A stretch of DNA of 64,000 nucleotides from assembly GCA_003586115.2 (NCBI GenBank), contig QVOM02000115.1, positions 2,239,110 through 2,303,109 of the forward strand, read 5' to 3'. Positions 11,575 to 20,590 of this stretch are shown piece after piece. A program made the position numbers and the translations under genes. The stretch is from Salvator merianae. Taxonomy: Eukaryota; Chordata; Lepidosauria; Squamata; Teiidae. Each line of letters opens with the position of its first letter. Within the stretch, counting starts at the first letter, position 1. The notes under the pieces are model-generated. The model saw only the letters and a list, made by a program, of their open reading frames with translations, was not told where the DNA came from and ran no database searches.

Positions 11575-11900
11575 ATGGAGGAAATAAGAGCCACATTTCC
11601 ACTTATCGATGTGGAGCACCTCCGTGGACCCAAAAAGGCATCCACTGCTGATCCATTTCCATTTTCAGTGACAGTGGGTGCCTGGCAATGACTGTGCTGG
11701 CCCCTTTTCAGCACAGTCACTGGTGGAGGCACCTCTTTTGCAGGGCTGTTTCTCTCACCCTGCATAAAGGAGGCATAATTCTTTGGCACCGACTCACTCT
11801 GAAATGGGGATGAGGGGGCTTCCTTATTTTCACAGTGCCTGCCCCATCTACAGCTTCTCCACTCAGAAGTGGAGGCATAGCCGTAATGGCATATGCTGTC
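11575..11900. mobile_element. Probable MITE remnant with internal hairpin
   Basis: A G+C-rich island in AT-rich DNA. It holds a perfect 11-base hairpin (TGACTGTGCTG at 11689-11699, CAGCACAGTCA at 11709-11719) in the style of the other hairpin-bearing MITEs. No terminal repeats or TSD were found. Confidence 0.3.
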
Positions 11901-11902
11901 AT

Positions 11903-11984
11903 GGTGATGGTATTTAGTTCCCATCACTTTTGACCACTGGTGATGCTGAGCAGAACTGACAGGAGTTACAGTCAAAAACATAAA
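11903..11984 (-). repeat. Fragment of the GGGAG.TGTAGTC-type interspersed repeat
   Basis: CCCATCACTTTTGACCACTGGTGATGCTGAGCAG...AGGAGTTACAGTC resembles the repeat at 2524-2650 and 26650-26765. It is a diverged fragment with no defined ends. Confidence 0.3.
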
Positions 11985-12019
11985 AATTGGACTATGACAT
12001 CTTTATTCATGAGAAGCAT

Positions 12020-12104
12020 TTAAGAACATAAGAAATCCCCCACTGGATTAGACCCTTGGCCAATCTATTCAGCAGTCTGCTCTCACAGGCCCATTCTGTT
12101 CTGT
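12020..12104 (+). repeat. CATAAGAACATAAGA-type repeat, fragment
   Basis: AAGAACATAAGAAATCCCCCACTGGATTAGACCCTTGGCC and the following CTATTCAGCAGTCTGCTCTCACA parallel the better copy at 26391-26590. This repeat type is widespread in sauropsid genomes; the database family name was not determined. Confidence 0.5.
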
Positions 12105-12245
12105 TCCTTATTCTGGAACAAATAAGGGGAAGCACATCTGCACACTAGTACAGACTAGGCCAAGCCCCTCCCCATCATGCTTCATTCACAAGTATGGACT
12201 TGGTTAATGTGCCAAATGTGGTACCCTAGCCCAGTATGGTTATAA
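12105..12245. mobile_element. Group E MITE fragment
   Basis: TTATTCTGGAACAAATAAGGGG, then CACACTAGTACAGACTAGGCCAAGCCC, CATGCTTCATTCACAAGTATGGAC and CTAGCCCAGTATGG match, in order, the piece at 39895-40040. The fragment adjoins the Gypsy integrase remnant. Confidence 0.5.
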
Positions 12246-13160
12246 TGACGAATATGCAGAATTATTATAGGCAAATTCAGCTAAAGGCAAATAAGTTGAC
12301 CAATTATCCTGTTGAAAATTGGTAAAGCAATGAAGATATTGTTCTAAGGTCTAATTAACACATTCAGTGACACCATAGGTTTGGGGGTGATAAGCAGAAG
12401 AAAAAGTTAATTCAATGCCAAAAGAGATGTGAAATACTTTTCAAAACTTTGCAGTCATTTGGGAGCCACTGTCAGAAATGATACGGGAGTCCCATGCAGG
12501 TTAAAAAATATTTTCCAAAAGTCTTAGCCAGTAATGAGGCTGAAGGCATTTGTTTGTAAAAAGAGCTATGTGAGAGAAATGATAAGCCACTGTCCAAATA
12601 ACTGTAAATACCAAAGAACATGGTAAGTCTGTAATAAAATCCACAGAAATAACATTCCAAGACTTGGTAGGTGTTGGAATCTTTGTACATGTTCAGTCAC
12701 CAGTAGAGTTTTTGCAGGCTTAATAATGTTTTGAAGAATCCAAAATGTCCAGTAGTAGGACTATCATGGTGAAGTTGTAACACTTTAGGATGAAAGGTGT
12801 GAGGAGTATACACTTTGTTGTCCTTGGTCAGTAGGTTGATGATCAACATGAAGGAAGACAGATGAGATTGATAGCAGGAGTCTGATTTGAAATGATCAAC
12901 AATTTCAATCTCCAGTGAATTATTAGTAGCTGTTTAGTAACTGTTTTAGAAATAGAATTGTAATGAGTGGATTTGCTTCAGAAGCATGATACTGCAGTTT
13001 GTGAAAAAGTTAATCAGCAAGACTCTCTATATATTTCAGGGTAAAGTCAAAATAAATGAAGAAATAGTTGATGAGTAGAAAGCTTAAAAAGGGTCTGGGG
13101 TGCTTGCAAATTTTTGTGATCAGTCCAGACCTCAAAGAGATGTGGTGCACCTACTAAATA
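12230..13160 (-). pseudogene. Ty3/Gypsy pol: integrase and RNase H tail (decayed)
   Basis: On the minus strand this encodes the 3' half of a Ty3/Gypsy pol. From 13160 downward: LVGAPHLFEVWTDHKNLQ (RNase H end), then, through frameshifts, the integrase core. VDFITDLPCS near 12640 holds the first catalytic Asp, RIISDSGSQMTAKF near 12470 the second, and SSAYHPQT...VTECVN near 12350 the Glu of the D,D,E triad. [10 protein letters not shown] closes it near 12250. Stops and frameshifts show it is dead. No LTR was recognised nearby. The same pol continues at 13854-14700; a MITE separates the two. Confidence 0.85.
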
Positions 13161-13853
13161 TTGGGCCTGTTCACACTTTCCATGCTAGAATGGGCTAATT
13201 AGCCCATTCTAGCGTGGAACAGACCCAAAGCTGAAAACAGCCCCAAAGCTGGATAATGGCATTCACCAGTGCGAATGCCATTATCCATCCCTGATGCTCG
13301 CCATGGCAACTGGGAGGCCCGCATGGTGATGACGTCATCATGGTGCACCGCGCGGGCCTCCCGGTCACCATGGCAGCGGCCTGACACTCTGTAGGCCGCT
13401 GCCACGGTGACTGCCATTCACGCCAGCGATCAGAAACTGGAACACCAGACTGGGCGCATTGCGGTCTCATCCAGCGTCCCTGGCCTGATCGCAGCGGCGT
13501 GGGCTTGATGGGGGCCTCATACTGGCCCATTCGGAACCGCACGAAGGGGTAGACTCCATTGCCCATAATGCATTGTGTGATCACATGATCACGCAATGCA
13601 TGATGGGCGGGCTGACCGCCCAGAAGATGGCCGCTGCCGTGGACAAGGAGGTAAGTGCAAACGAATCCTCACCTGAAGCTCACTTTGAGCTTCAGGTGAG
13701 GATTCGGACAGCTTTTTTCTTGTCTGGGCGCTAGTAAGGATCGGCAGCAGATGAAGTCCACTGCTGGTTTGCTACAGCCATCCTCTTGTGTGAATGCACT
13801 TGTCTAGCAAGCATCCTTGATGCTTGCTAGTTACAAGTGCGAACAGGCCCATT
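13160..13853 (-). mobile_element. Palindrome-array MITE, GGGCCTG ends, TSD ATT
   Basis: Element 13163-13850 (688 bp), ends GGGCCTGTTCACACTT and AAGTGCGAACAGGCCC, with ATT on both sides (13160-13162, 13851-13853). It interrupts Gypsy pol between the codons of RNase H. Seven hairpins fill it: 13184-13213 (perfect 30-bp palindrome), 13251-13286 (14-bp arms), 13312-13362 (11-bp arms, with GATGACGTCATC inside), 13371-13404 (12-bp arms), 13561-13608 (23-bp arms, 2 mismatches), 13662-13706 (perfect 21-bp arms) and 13804-13830 (perfect 12-bp arms). It is CpG-rich and codes for no transposase. Superfamily uncertain: a 3-bp TSD suggests PIF/Harbinger-like, but ATT is not the usual TWA. Confidence 0.88.
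13662..13706. repeat. Perfect 21-bp-arm hairpin in the palindrome-array MITE
   Basis: Arms 13662-13682 and 13686-13706 are exactly complementary, with a CTT loop. The same hairpin is kept in the shorter relative near 15246-15289, so it belongs to the master element. Confidence 0.92.
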
Positions 13854-14700
13854 GTCTCCAAATCCCCAAACAATATTTTGCACTCACAAACTCACAATCC
13901 TATATTTCATCATTCTGTTCCACAGGAGCTAACTGGAGGGAAACATAGGAACAGGGTCTAAGTTCATTAGTATCAGGATCTTTTTTGAAGCAGTACCCTA
14001 TCAATGGCCACATTACTGGCAATACATTATGCCACAAATAACAAAGTAGTCTCACAGTGCTTAAGCACCACTTTCTGTGTAGAAAGGAGTTCTGATTTTT
14101 CAAAAGCCTCCTGGCATTCAGCAGTCCACTGAAGTTTAGAGTAATGTCTGAGCTTGGTTTTGCTCCTCTTTACATTGGTGCTAGTCTTCAAAATTTGCCA
14201 CTACATCAGCAAAGTTGGGATGATTTTTTTATAGAAATCAGCAAAACCAAGGAAGCTTTGCTCCTGCCAGCATATGAAAGGAGGTTCGCAAACCAGTACT
14301 TAGACTACCTTCTTAGGGTGCATCTCAATGTCTTTATCATTAATTCAGTAGCCTAAAAAATCCAGTTTGTGGAGATGGAACTCACATTTGAATAGTTTAG
14401 CAGAGAGTTGATGTTTTCAGAATCTGGCCAGTACAGTATGTATATGGGCCACATGAGTGGCCTCGTCAGATGAAAGAATAATCATCCAAGTAAACAATAA
14501 GGAAGGCTTCAAGCATGTATTTAAATTTGTCATTAATAAAATTATGGAAAACTATGACCCTGATGCTGAGACCAAATGACATCATAAGATATTCAAACTG
14601 TTCATAATGTATATTGAGTGCTGTTTTCCATTCATCCCTGCCTGGATGCATATGCAATTATATGCCTCTCTGAAAGTGACTACAAAGTCACTGAGGAGGG
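13854..14700 (-). pseudogene. Ty3/Gypsy pol: reverse transcriptase and RNase H (decayed)
   Basis: Minus-strand RT/RNase H. From 14700 downward: a REAYN-like motif, DEWKTALNIHYEQFEYLMMSFGLS (RT block around the substrate loop), and VYLDD near 14480 holding the catalytic aspartates of the YXDD box. Next come FLGFADFYKK near 14240 in the connection, and KKDPDTNELRPCSYVSLQL near 13960 in RNase H. Frame changes and stops run throughout. N-terminal RT, protease and gag are not recognisable directly upstream of 14700, so the copy is truncated or rearranged there. It joins 12230-13160 once the MITE is set aside. Confidence 0.88.
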
Positions 14701-14963
14701 GCAGTGGGCCTTTCTGGCCTCCGAATACATGCCACCAGGACCACTGGAGATAGCTTGATAATAATTGTTGGGCCTCATTGACTGTGGACCCACCAGATAA
14801 AATAACACAGGTGTTCCAGAAGATACCCAGATAGGTGCCCAGAAGGTACCCAGATAGTAGATGGGGACACCTGGGTTTGTAGAGACATCACTGGTGGACA
14901 GCTGTTGACTATGCTTACTAGGGGAGCAGTTGTGGCAAGAACTACCACCATGGCTGGAACACT
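14701..14963 (-). other. Unassigned sequence, possible Gypsy-derived piece
   Basis: Between the RT remnant and the MITEs lies 263 bp with an open minus-strand frame of about 105 codons (Ser/Thr/Cys-rich). It could be upstream Gypsy sequence, but no protease, gag or RT motif is visible. Confidence 0.3.
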
Positions 14964-15100
14964 GGGCCTGTTCACACTTGTAACTAGCAAACATCAAGGA
15001 TGCTTGCTAGACAAGAGCGTTCACACCACAGGATGGCCGTAACGATGGCAGGAGACTTCATCCGCTGCCGGTCGTTACTAGCGCCCGGACAAGAAAAAAG
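14964..15100 (+). mobile_element. Duplicated 5' end of palindrome-array MITE (partial copy)
   Basis: 137 bp starting GGGCCTGTTCACACTTGTAACTAGC. It is the same segment as the first 137 bp of the element that follows at 15101, differing at roughly a tenth of positions, and stops exactly where that element begins, after GACAAGAAAAAAG. It has no right end of its own. Confidence 0.8.
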
Positions 15101-15416
15101 GGGCCTGTTCGCACTTGTAACTAGCAAGCATCAAGGATGCTTGCTAGACAAGTGCATTCACACGAGAGGACGGCCGTAGCGAACCGGCAGCGGACTTCAT
15201 CCGCTGCCGATCCTTACTAGCGCCCAGACAAGAAAAAAGCTGTCCGAATCCTCACCTGAAGCTCAAAGTGAGCTTCAGGTGAGGATTCGTTCACACTTAC
15301 CTCCTTGTCCACGGCAGCGGCCATCTTCTGGATGATCAGCCCGCCCATCATGCATGCATGATCATGTGATCATGTGATAATTAGCCCATTCTAGCGGGGA
15401 AAGTGCGAACAGGCCC
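15101..15416 (+). mobile_element. Palindrome-array MITE, short derivative (316 bp)
   Basis: Ends GGGCCTGTTCGCACTTG and a matching ...GTGCGAACAGGCCC. It is an inverted-orientation relative of 13163-13850 with the middle third missing. Kept pieces include the CTAGCAAGCATC hairpin, the perfect 21-bp-arm hairpin, a GATCATG-rich palindrome replacing the 13561-13608 hairpin, and the final TTAGCCCATTCTAGCG half-palindrome. CpG-rich. A TSD is not evident because the preceding 137 bp is a duplicate of its own end. Confidence 0.85.
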
Positions 15417-16439
15417 CATGTCTGGGATCATTTCCAGCACTGCCTTAATCTGTATTTGCTTCAGTTGCCCCCAGTGGTTCATAACTATATTCCAAAAATG
15501 GGACTCCTGGAGATGGTCTATAATAACCCCAGAACGTATGCATCCAGTGATCCTCTAACTGTTCATGACAAGTTTCTGCCAGTGGTGTTGGCTCTCCATA
15601 CATTTTGGCTCCTTCTGCTTCATATCCTGCTTCAACATGTGCAGTGATCCCACCATATAGCTCAACAAAATACTTGGGTGTCTCAGATGGTGCCTGGGCT
15701 ACTTCCAAGAGCTGAAATTGAGAAAGGAATAATTATTCTAATGTGTGGTAATAGTAAGTCATTAGTTCCATATCTGCTCCAAACTATTTGATCTCCCCAT
15801 CCCATGGCCTGGGAGTTCAACTCTGTTCCCAGTGGAACTCCACTGGGCTCTTGCATGTATGACCAAACAGCTGTGGTAGCAGGGGTCTGTGTAGTTGGAG
15901 CTGTGATCATCTCTATGCTGGTCATAGGGACCATAGTAAAGGGAGTTCCCACAACTGGTTGTGGAGATTGTAATCATGGGAGCCATGGTAAACATGCTCT
16001 CCAGGGTATGAGATGAAGACTGGACTCACCATCTTTTTCTTTCTCTGAGGCACATGTATACACTGAGGTTACAGGTGTTTTGGTGGAAGTAGTTGTAGGA
16101 ATTACATTATGTACATTCTGCTGTTGCAATTCCAGTTGTTCTGAAGCCACAGTTCCTAGAGCATAATGGAAAGCTGTGACTTTTAAGTCTCTGGGTAGAT
16201 CTAACAATATTGTAAGTGGACATGTGAGCTCCATGGAACTGGACCAAGCCTTACCTGTCGCTGCAATCAGTGGTGGGATAGAACCCTGAGATCTGTTAAC
16301 TGTTCTAATTGGTCCTGTTTCCAATGGGTGAGTGACTGTCTCCTATATCAACTCTGGGCCTAAATAGTGACCTGTACTGTTATCTCTTCATCCCAAGCAA
16401 ATGCTGGATCTATGTGGTAAATTATCAGGGAAATCCTAG
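15417..16439. other. Unassigned sequence with open minus-strand frames
   Basis: Several overlapping minus-strand frames (15445-15708, 15683-15952, 15974-16324) are longer than chance alone would suggest in AT-rich DNA. One has a Gln-rich SEQLELQQQNVHNV stretch that could recall a Gypsy gag N-terminal region. No zinc knuckle or capsid motif is visible, so I do not assign it. Confidence 0.3.
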
Positions 16440-16814
16440 TCTCCTGCACAGAGTAGCAACCTGTTTGCAATTTCCACCATAGAACAGGATAATTATCTGG
16501 CAGCAAGATACCAGCACTTGCAGTGTGAATGCTGGCACCCTGCACCATGACAGTGGCCAGGAAGCTTCTGGCCATTGCCATTTTGATCGGTAATGCCACC
16601 CGATGGCAACTCTGCACAATGGTGCAAATGTAACATTCCAGGAGCAGTCCAGCTGCTCCCAATACAGCTGTGGAGCACAATTTTGTGCTCCACAGCTCTT
16701 AGCTGTTGGGAGCAGCTGTAACCTGCTCCTGATTGCCAGGGCTTCTGCAAAGTGCAGAGGCACTTGACTAGTGAGTTTCCCTGGCACTCACTAATAGCAT
16801 GTGCAAAAAGGCCC
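16440..16814 (+). mobile_element. Group D MITE (left end approximate)
   Basis: Right end CACTCACTAATAGCATGTGCAAAAAGGCCC corresponds to the CTCACTAGCA...GTGCAAACAGGCCC ends of the other group D copies. Inside, GTGTGAATGCTGGCACCC, CATGACAGTGGCC and AGGAGCAGTCCAGCTGCTCCCA...CAGCTGTGGA recur at 22700-22950. A hairpin GCTGTGGAGCACAATTTTGTGCTCCACAGC occupies 16669-16698. Non-coding. Confidence 0.65.
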
Positions 16815-18429
16815 TAAAATGTCAGAGCAGACGCTATCCCTATAATCTCCACTTACCAGGGAGGGGGTCTTTGAAAAGGGCTTAGCTGTCAAGTCCCCAC
16901 ATGTGGCAGCAAGAGGCAACCCCTGCAAAGGGCAGAAACCCATCATTCACTGGAAGGGCACGATTTCCTGCCTCTAGCCTGGATGGACACTTTGAAAAGC
17001 ACCTTCACATCCTGAAATGGAGCCACGGAAGCATTTGAGCTGCAGTGATCCAAGTGCCTCCCTCAGAGCACCCATCCTCCAACCCATTTCTCCAGTGACA
17101 TGAAGAGACAGCATCTCAGGTATGACTTTACCCTGCAGTGGCTACATGAGACTGTACAAGATTGTACTCTCCCTAAAACGCAGTTTTGCAGACCAGGCGC
17201 ATGGACTAAAATAATACCCCTGAAACTGATATTTTATTTTTTCTATGAAGTGGCATTTTGCTAAGACACTAAATAGGTCCAGTAAGGACATATAGGAGTG
17301 TTTAAAATGCCTTTTAAATAGCAGATAGCTTTTGAAATGTTTTAACACTGTGCAAAGTCTCTCAGGTGGGAAATCAGACACATACAGCCAGATAGGCAGT
17401 CTTCTGCACTTCTTTTGAATCACTAATCATTTCTGCTTCTAGTATGGAAGTATAAATCTATACTGCCTGTAATGTGCTGAAAAGAGGGTTTTTTTAAAAA
17501 AAAAAAATCCTTCTTGATGACATTTTGTTGTGTGGGAAAGCTTGCATTTTTGGAAGTCACTTTGATCACACAATATGGAAAGCATGCTATCTTAGCTGTT
17601 TCCTACACAAAGTTGGAATGAATCTTTTTTGGAGAAAATCCACTGGCAAAAACTCTCAAAGCCTTGAGCAGTCAATTTTAATGTTAAAAAAAAAAAACCT
17701 GAGCGTATTCTTTATGCATATACTGAGCAGTTATTTTGAGAAGCTGCCTTCTGGAATGATTCCTGTCTGGTACCAGATAGGAGTGCCATACTGTGTAAAC
17801 GTGGGCGTGTGGATAGTTCAATTCCTCTGGGAAGTTGCAAGTGGGGCCAATTAGAATTTTATTAAGGACTGTCGTCCTCACTTTTTTAACAAAGCATTTC
17901 TAGGTGTGAAATAGATATTTTAACTGACAGAAGTAAGGGAACTAAGAAATATATGAAAGTGAATCTCATAGATGGGGGGCACAAACAAGCATATGTGTAT
18001 ATATAGGCACAGTGGAAATCTGGAAGGGCAGAAGACAAATTAATCTTACTTCACTACTTTTTCTTGTAGAAAGCAAATGCAGCACCTCTTGCCAAGCTTA
18101 AGGCCATTGACTATACATCTATGCTCCCCTCAAATACAGACACTCATGGGCCATAAGGTACACACACAGTTGGATACTGATAAAGGAACTAAGAGGTCTT
18201 CTTAGTTTTCCCAACTTTGGGGGGGGGAGAGGGGAATAGACAGGATGCTATGTAAAATTGCAAAAAGCTACAGTTAAAGTACAGAAGTAATTACTGGAAT
18301 GGAAACATGAAGGAGAAATGTAAGGCCTTTCTTGTTAGGTCCTGCATAAAACTTTTATTGCTCTGGGAAGACACTTTCTTATAGCAATAAAGATAGATAC
18401 ACAAACTGCATCTGCATGGGGCCAGTGGA
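16815..18429. other. AT-rich background, nothing recognised
   Basis: No repeat family or exon was recognised. Short homopolymer runs occur near 17497 and 17685; a G-run lies near 18221. Confidence 0.5.
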
Positions 18430-18910
18430 ACAACCCAGTAACCCTGGTGGGATGCCTCATCCACATTGCAGCTAGTCTTCCAGAAGCCCCAGTGGAATGT
18501 CACATTCACAAGGGACCAGATATCGGAGCAGCCTATGGCACAAAAATGTTATCGTAGCCCATTCCAGCAGGCGACCCCTTAAAAGCAATCTCTGAAGTGT
18601 TCCCCCATGGTGAACTGGACCAGCCACTTAAGTGCAGATGACACCAAGTGCCTACTTCAGTCTACTGTGTGCAAGGAACCCAATGCCATTTTTCCAGGCT
18701 CCTGGAAATGGGTCATTTCTAGGCACCTGGCTACAACAGCTCTGGCTGACAAGTTTTGAAGCTGGGCTGGGCTGCACCATCCACAATGGAAATGTCCCAT
18801 GCTACAGGCCACCAGCTGCTGCTCCAGTCTTGGTCCAGATCACTCAGAAGAGCCAAGACCAGTACAGCACTGTTCAGGATGATACATACTGTGCAGCAAC
18901 AGCCAAACAC
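18430..18910. mobile_element. Group B/E MITE-like remnant (approximate)
   Basis: The stretch has the composition and short motifs of the other MITEs (TTCCAGGCTCCTGGAA hairpin near 18694, GCACCTGGCTACAACAGCTCTGGC), and it changes abruptly to hAT-like sequence at about 18916. No ends or TSD could be fixed. Confidence 0.35.
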
Positions 18911-18915
18911 ATCAA

Positions 18916-19140
18916 ATAGAGATGTGCATGAACACAAAAGTGCTTGTTCAATTAGAATCAAATCAAACCACATGATGTTCAGTCTGAATCTGAACCAGGC
19001 TCAATCTGGTTTGAGTTCAAATTAAAATAAAAATTTGGTAAAAAGTCCTTGTACAGGGTAGTTGGAGGTGAGCTCAAACCAGTTCAAACTGAACTGAACT
19101 TGCAATGTAAGATCTATTTAGCTTGATGTGGTCAAACATG
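18916..19140 (+). mobile_element. hAT-type MITE remnant (AGAGATGTGCATGAACA start)
   Basis: AGAGATGTGCATGAACAC at the left resembles the TAGRGATGTGCACGAA ends of the hAT MITEs at 510 and 46934. Interior GGTTTGAGTTCAAATT and CAAACCAGTTCAAACTGAACTGAAC have the repeated CAAACC/GAACC content typical of such elements. The right end has been lost next to the Bov-B fragment. Confidence 0.45.
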
Positions 19141-19146
19141 AGCTTG

Positions 19147-20095
19147 TAAGATTAAAGTGGGCTGGAATGGGTGAATTTAATTCAGATGACCATTACATCT
19201 ACTACTTTGAGTAACAATCCCTTAGAAGGAATAGAGTAGTTCACACCATCAATAAAAGGGTGAGAAAAGCAGTACTGGGTTACAATCTTAAAAATGACAG
19301 AATGATTTCTGTTAAAATCCAAGGCAAGCCATTCGACATCAGTGCTTCAACCACAGATGCCAAAGAGGTTGAAGTTGACCAGTTCTATGAAGACCTGCAA
19401 CATAGAACTAACACCAAAGATAAAGGTCACTATCATTATAGAGGATTGGAATGATAAAGTAAAAACCTAAAGATAATCAGAATAACAAGCAAGTTTGGCC
19501 TTGGAGTACAAAATGAAGCAGTCCAGAGACTAGTAGAGTTTTGCCAAGATAGCTAGCTGACCATAACAAACACTCTTTTCCAACAACTCAAAAGGCACAT
19601 GGACATCACCAGATAGTAAATACCGAATTAGATTGATTATATATTTTGCAGCCGAAGGTGGAGAAGCTCCATACAGTCAGTAAAAACAAGAACTGGAGCT
19701 GACTGGCTCAGATCACAAGCCTCTTATTGCAGAATTTGAAGAAAATAGGGGAAAACACTAAATAATATCCTGTATGAATATGCAGTGGAGGTGATGAATA
19801 AATATAAGGGATTAGATCTGGCAGACAAAGTGCTGAAGAACTATGGATAGAGGTTCATAACATTGTACAGGAGGCAGCGAGAAAAGCACTTCCCAAAGAA
19901 ACAGAAGAGCAAAACAGCAAAATGGCTGTCTGATAAGGCTTACAAATGTCTGAGAAAAGAAAGAAAGCAAAAGGCAGGGGGGAAAGGAAAATATATACCC
20001 AATTGAATGCAGAATTCCAGAGAACAGCAAACAGAGATAAAACCTCCTTAAATGGAAATGCACAAAGTTGAAAATACACAAAGACCTTTAGGAGA
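19147..20095 (+). pseudogene. Bov-B (RTE-clade) LINE, endonuclease and linker fragment
   Basis: Plus-strand remnant of the Bov-B ORF2 N-terminal part, the AP-endonuclease that nicks target DNA. It starts with a WAGMGEFNSDDHYIYY-like piece, passes AVLGYNLKNDRMISVKIQGK (about 19265-19325) and TTDAKEVEVDQFYEDLQ (about 19350-19400). Frameshifted pieces equivalent to the GDWN, NTLFQQ, RNQIDY and SDH blocks follow up to about 19740, then the linker with KNYG.RFITLYRR-like text and AKWLSDKAYKC near 19920. RT is absent, and the match ends near 20095. Bov-B is abundant in squamates. Confidence 0.88.
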
Positions 20096-20274
20096 GTTGA
20101 TGGCTCCCAGCACCCTGGGCAGGCCACCAACCTCTTGCTACAGCAAGGACAGAGCCAAGGTCTGTGGTCACTATGGTAATGATAGCTCTTCAATACCATG
20201 GTGGACATGTCAGCCAGTGGTTGTTATCTAAGTGCTATCAGTTACCAGGTAGGAGAGCCCTGCCAAAGAGAACC
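20096..20274. other. Short unassigned spacer
   Basis: Between Bov-B and the next MITE; a GATGGCTCCCAGCACCCTGGGCAGG piece may be a MITE edge. Nothing else recognised. Confidence 0.4.
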
Positions 20275-20590
20275 ATATTTCTGTGGGCTGGTTTAGCAGG
20301 GTGACCCATTTTAGTAATGCATCAAAATGTGTCACCAAAATAGGTCCCCCAGGGACTCTGAGGCTACGAACTTTAGTTTCTGGCTGTCAGAACCTTCACA
20401 GCAGACTCCAAAGCTCATCCAACTTTCAGAGTAGTAATGGGAAGCATGGGAGTTATCCCAGATCAGCCATCCCAAATGCAGACAGACTTGTTCCAGGACA
20501 GCTGGAGTGCTCCAGCTGGGAACCATTCCAATAAGAACAGTACCAGCTGAAGCACCCCAGGCCAGATAAGTGCAAAAATGCCTTAGGTGT
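20275..20590 (+). mobile_element. Group B MITE, 3' part
   Basis: GGTGACCCATTTTAGTAATGCATCA, CCAGGGACTCTGAGGC, AACTTTAGTTTCTGGC, CCAAAGCTCATCCAACTTTCAG, TTCCAGGACAGCTGGAGTGCTCCAGC and the end GATAAGTGCAAAAATGCC follow in the same order as in 42835-43126 and 55455-55732. The GAGTGCTCCAGCTGGGAACCATTCCA piece is shared with 36205. Non-coding, left end truncated or diverged. Confidence 0.7.

Noticed and set aside
11448..11981. 177-codon minus-strand frame
   Set aside because: Covers a MITE-like G+C-rich island and an AT-rich tail; no domain, with an overlapping frame in another phase.
13330..13350. GATGACGTCATC as a CRE/ATF site
   Set aside because: It is the centre of a hairpin in the palindrome-array MITE; palindromic context explains the match, though binding is possible.
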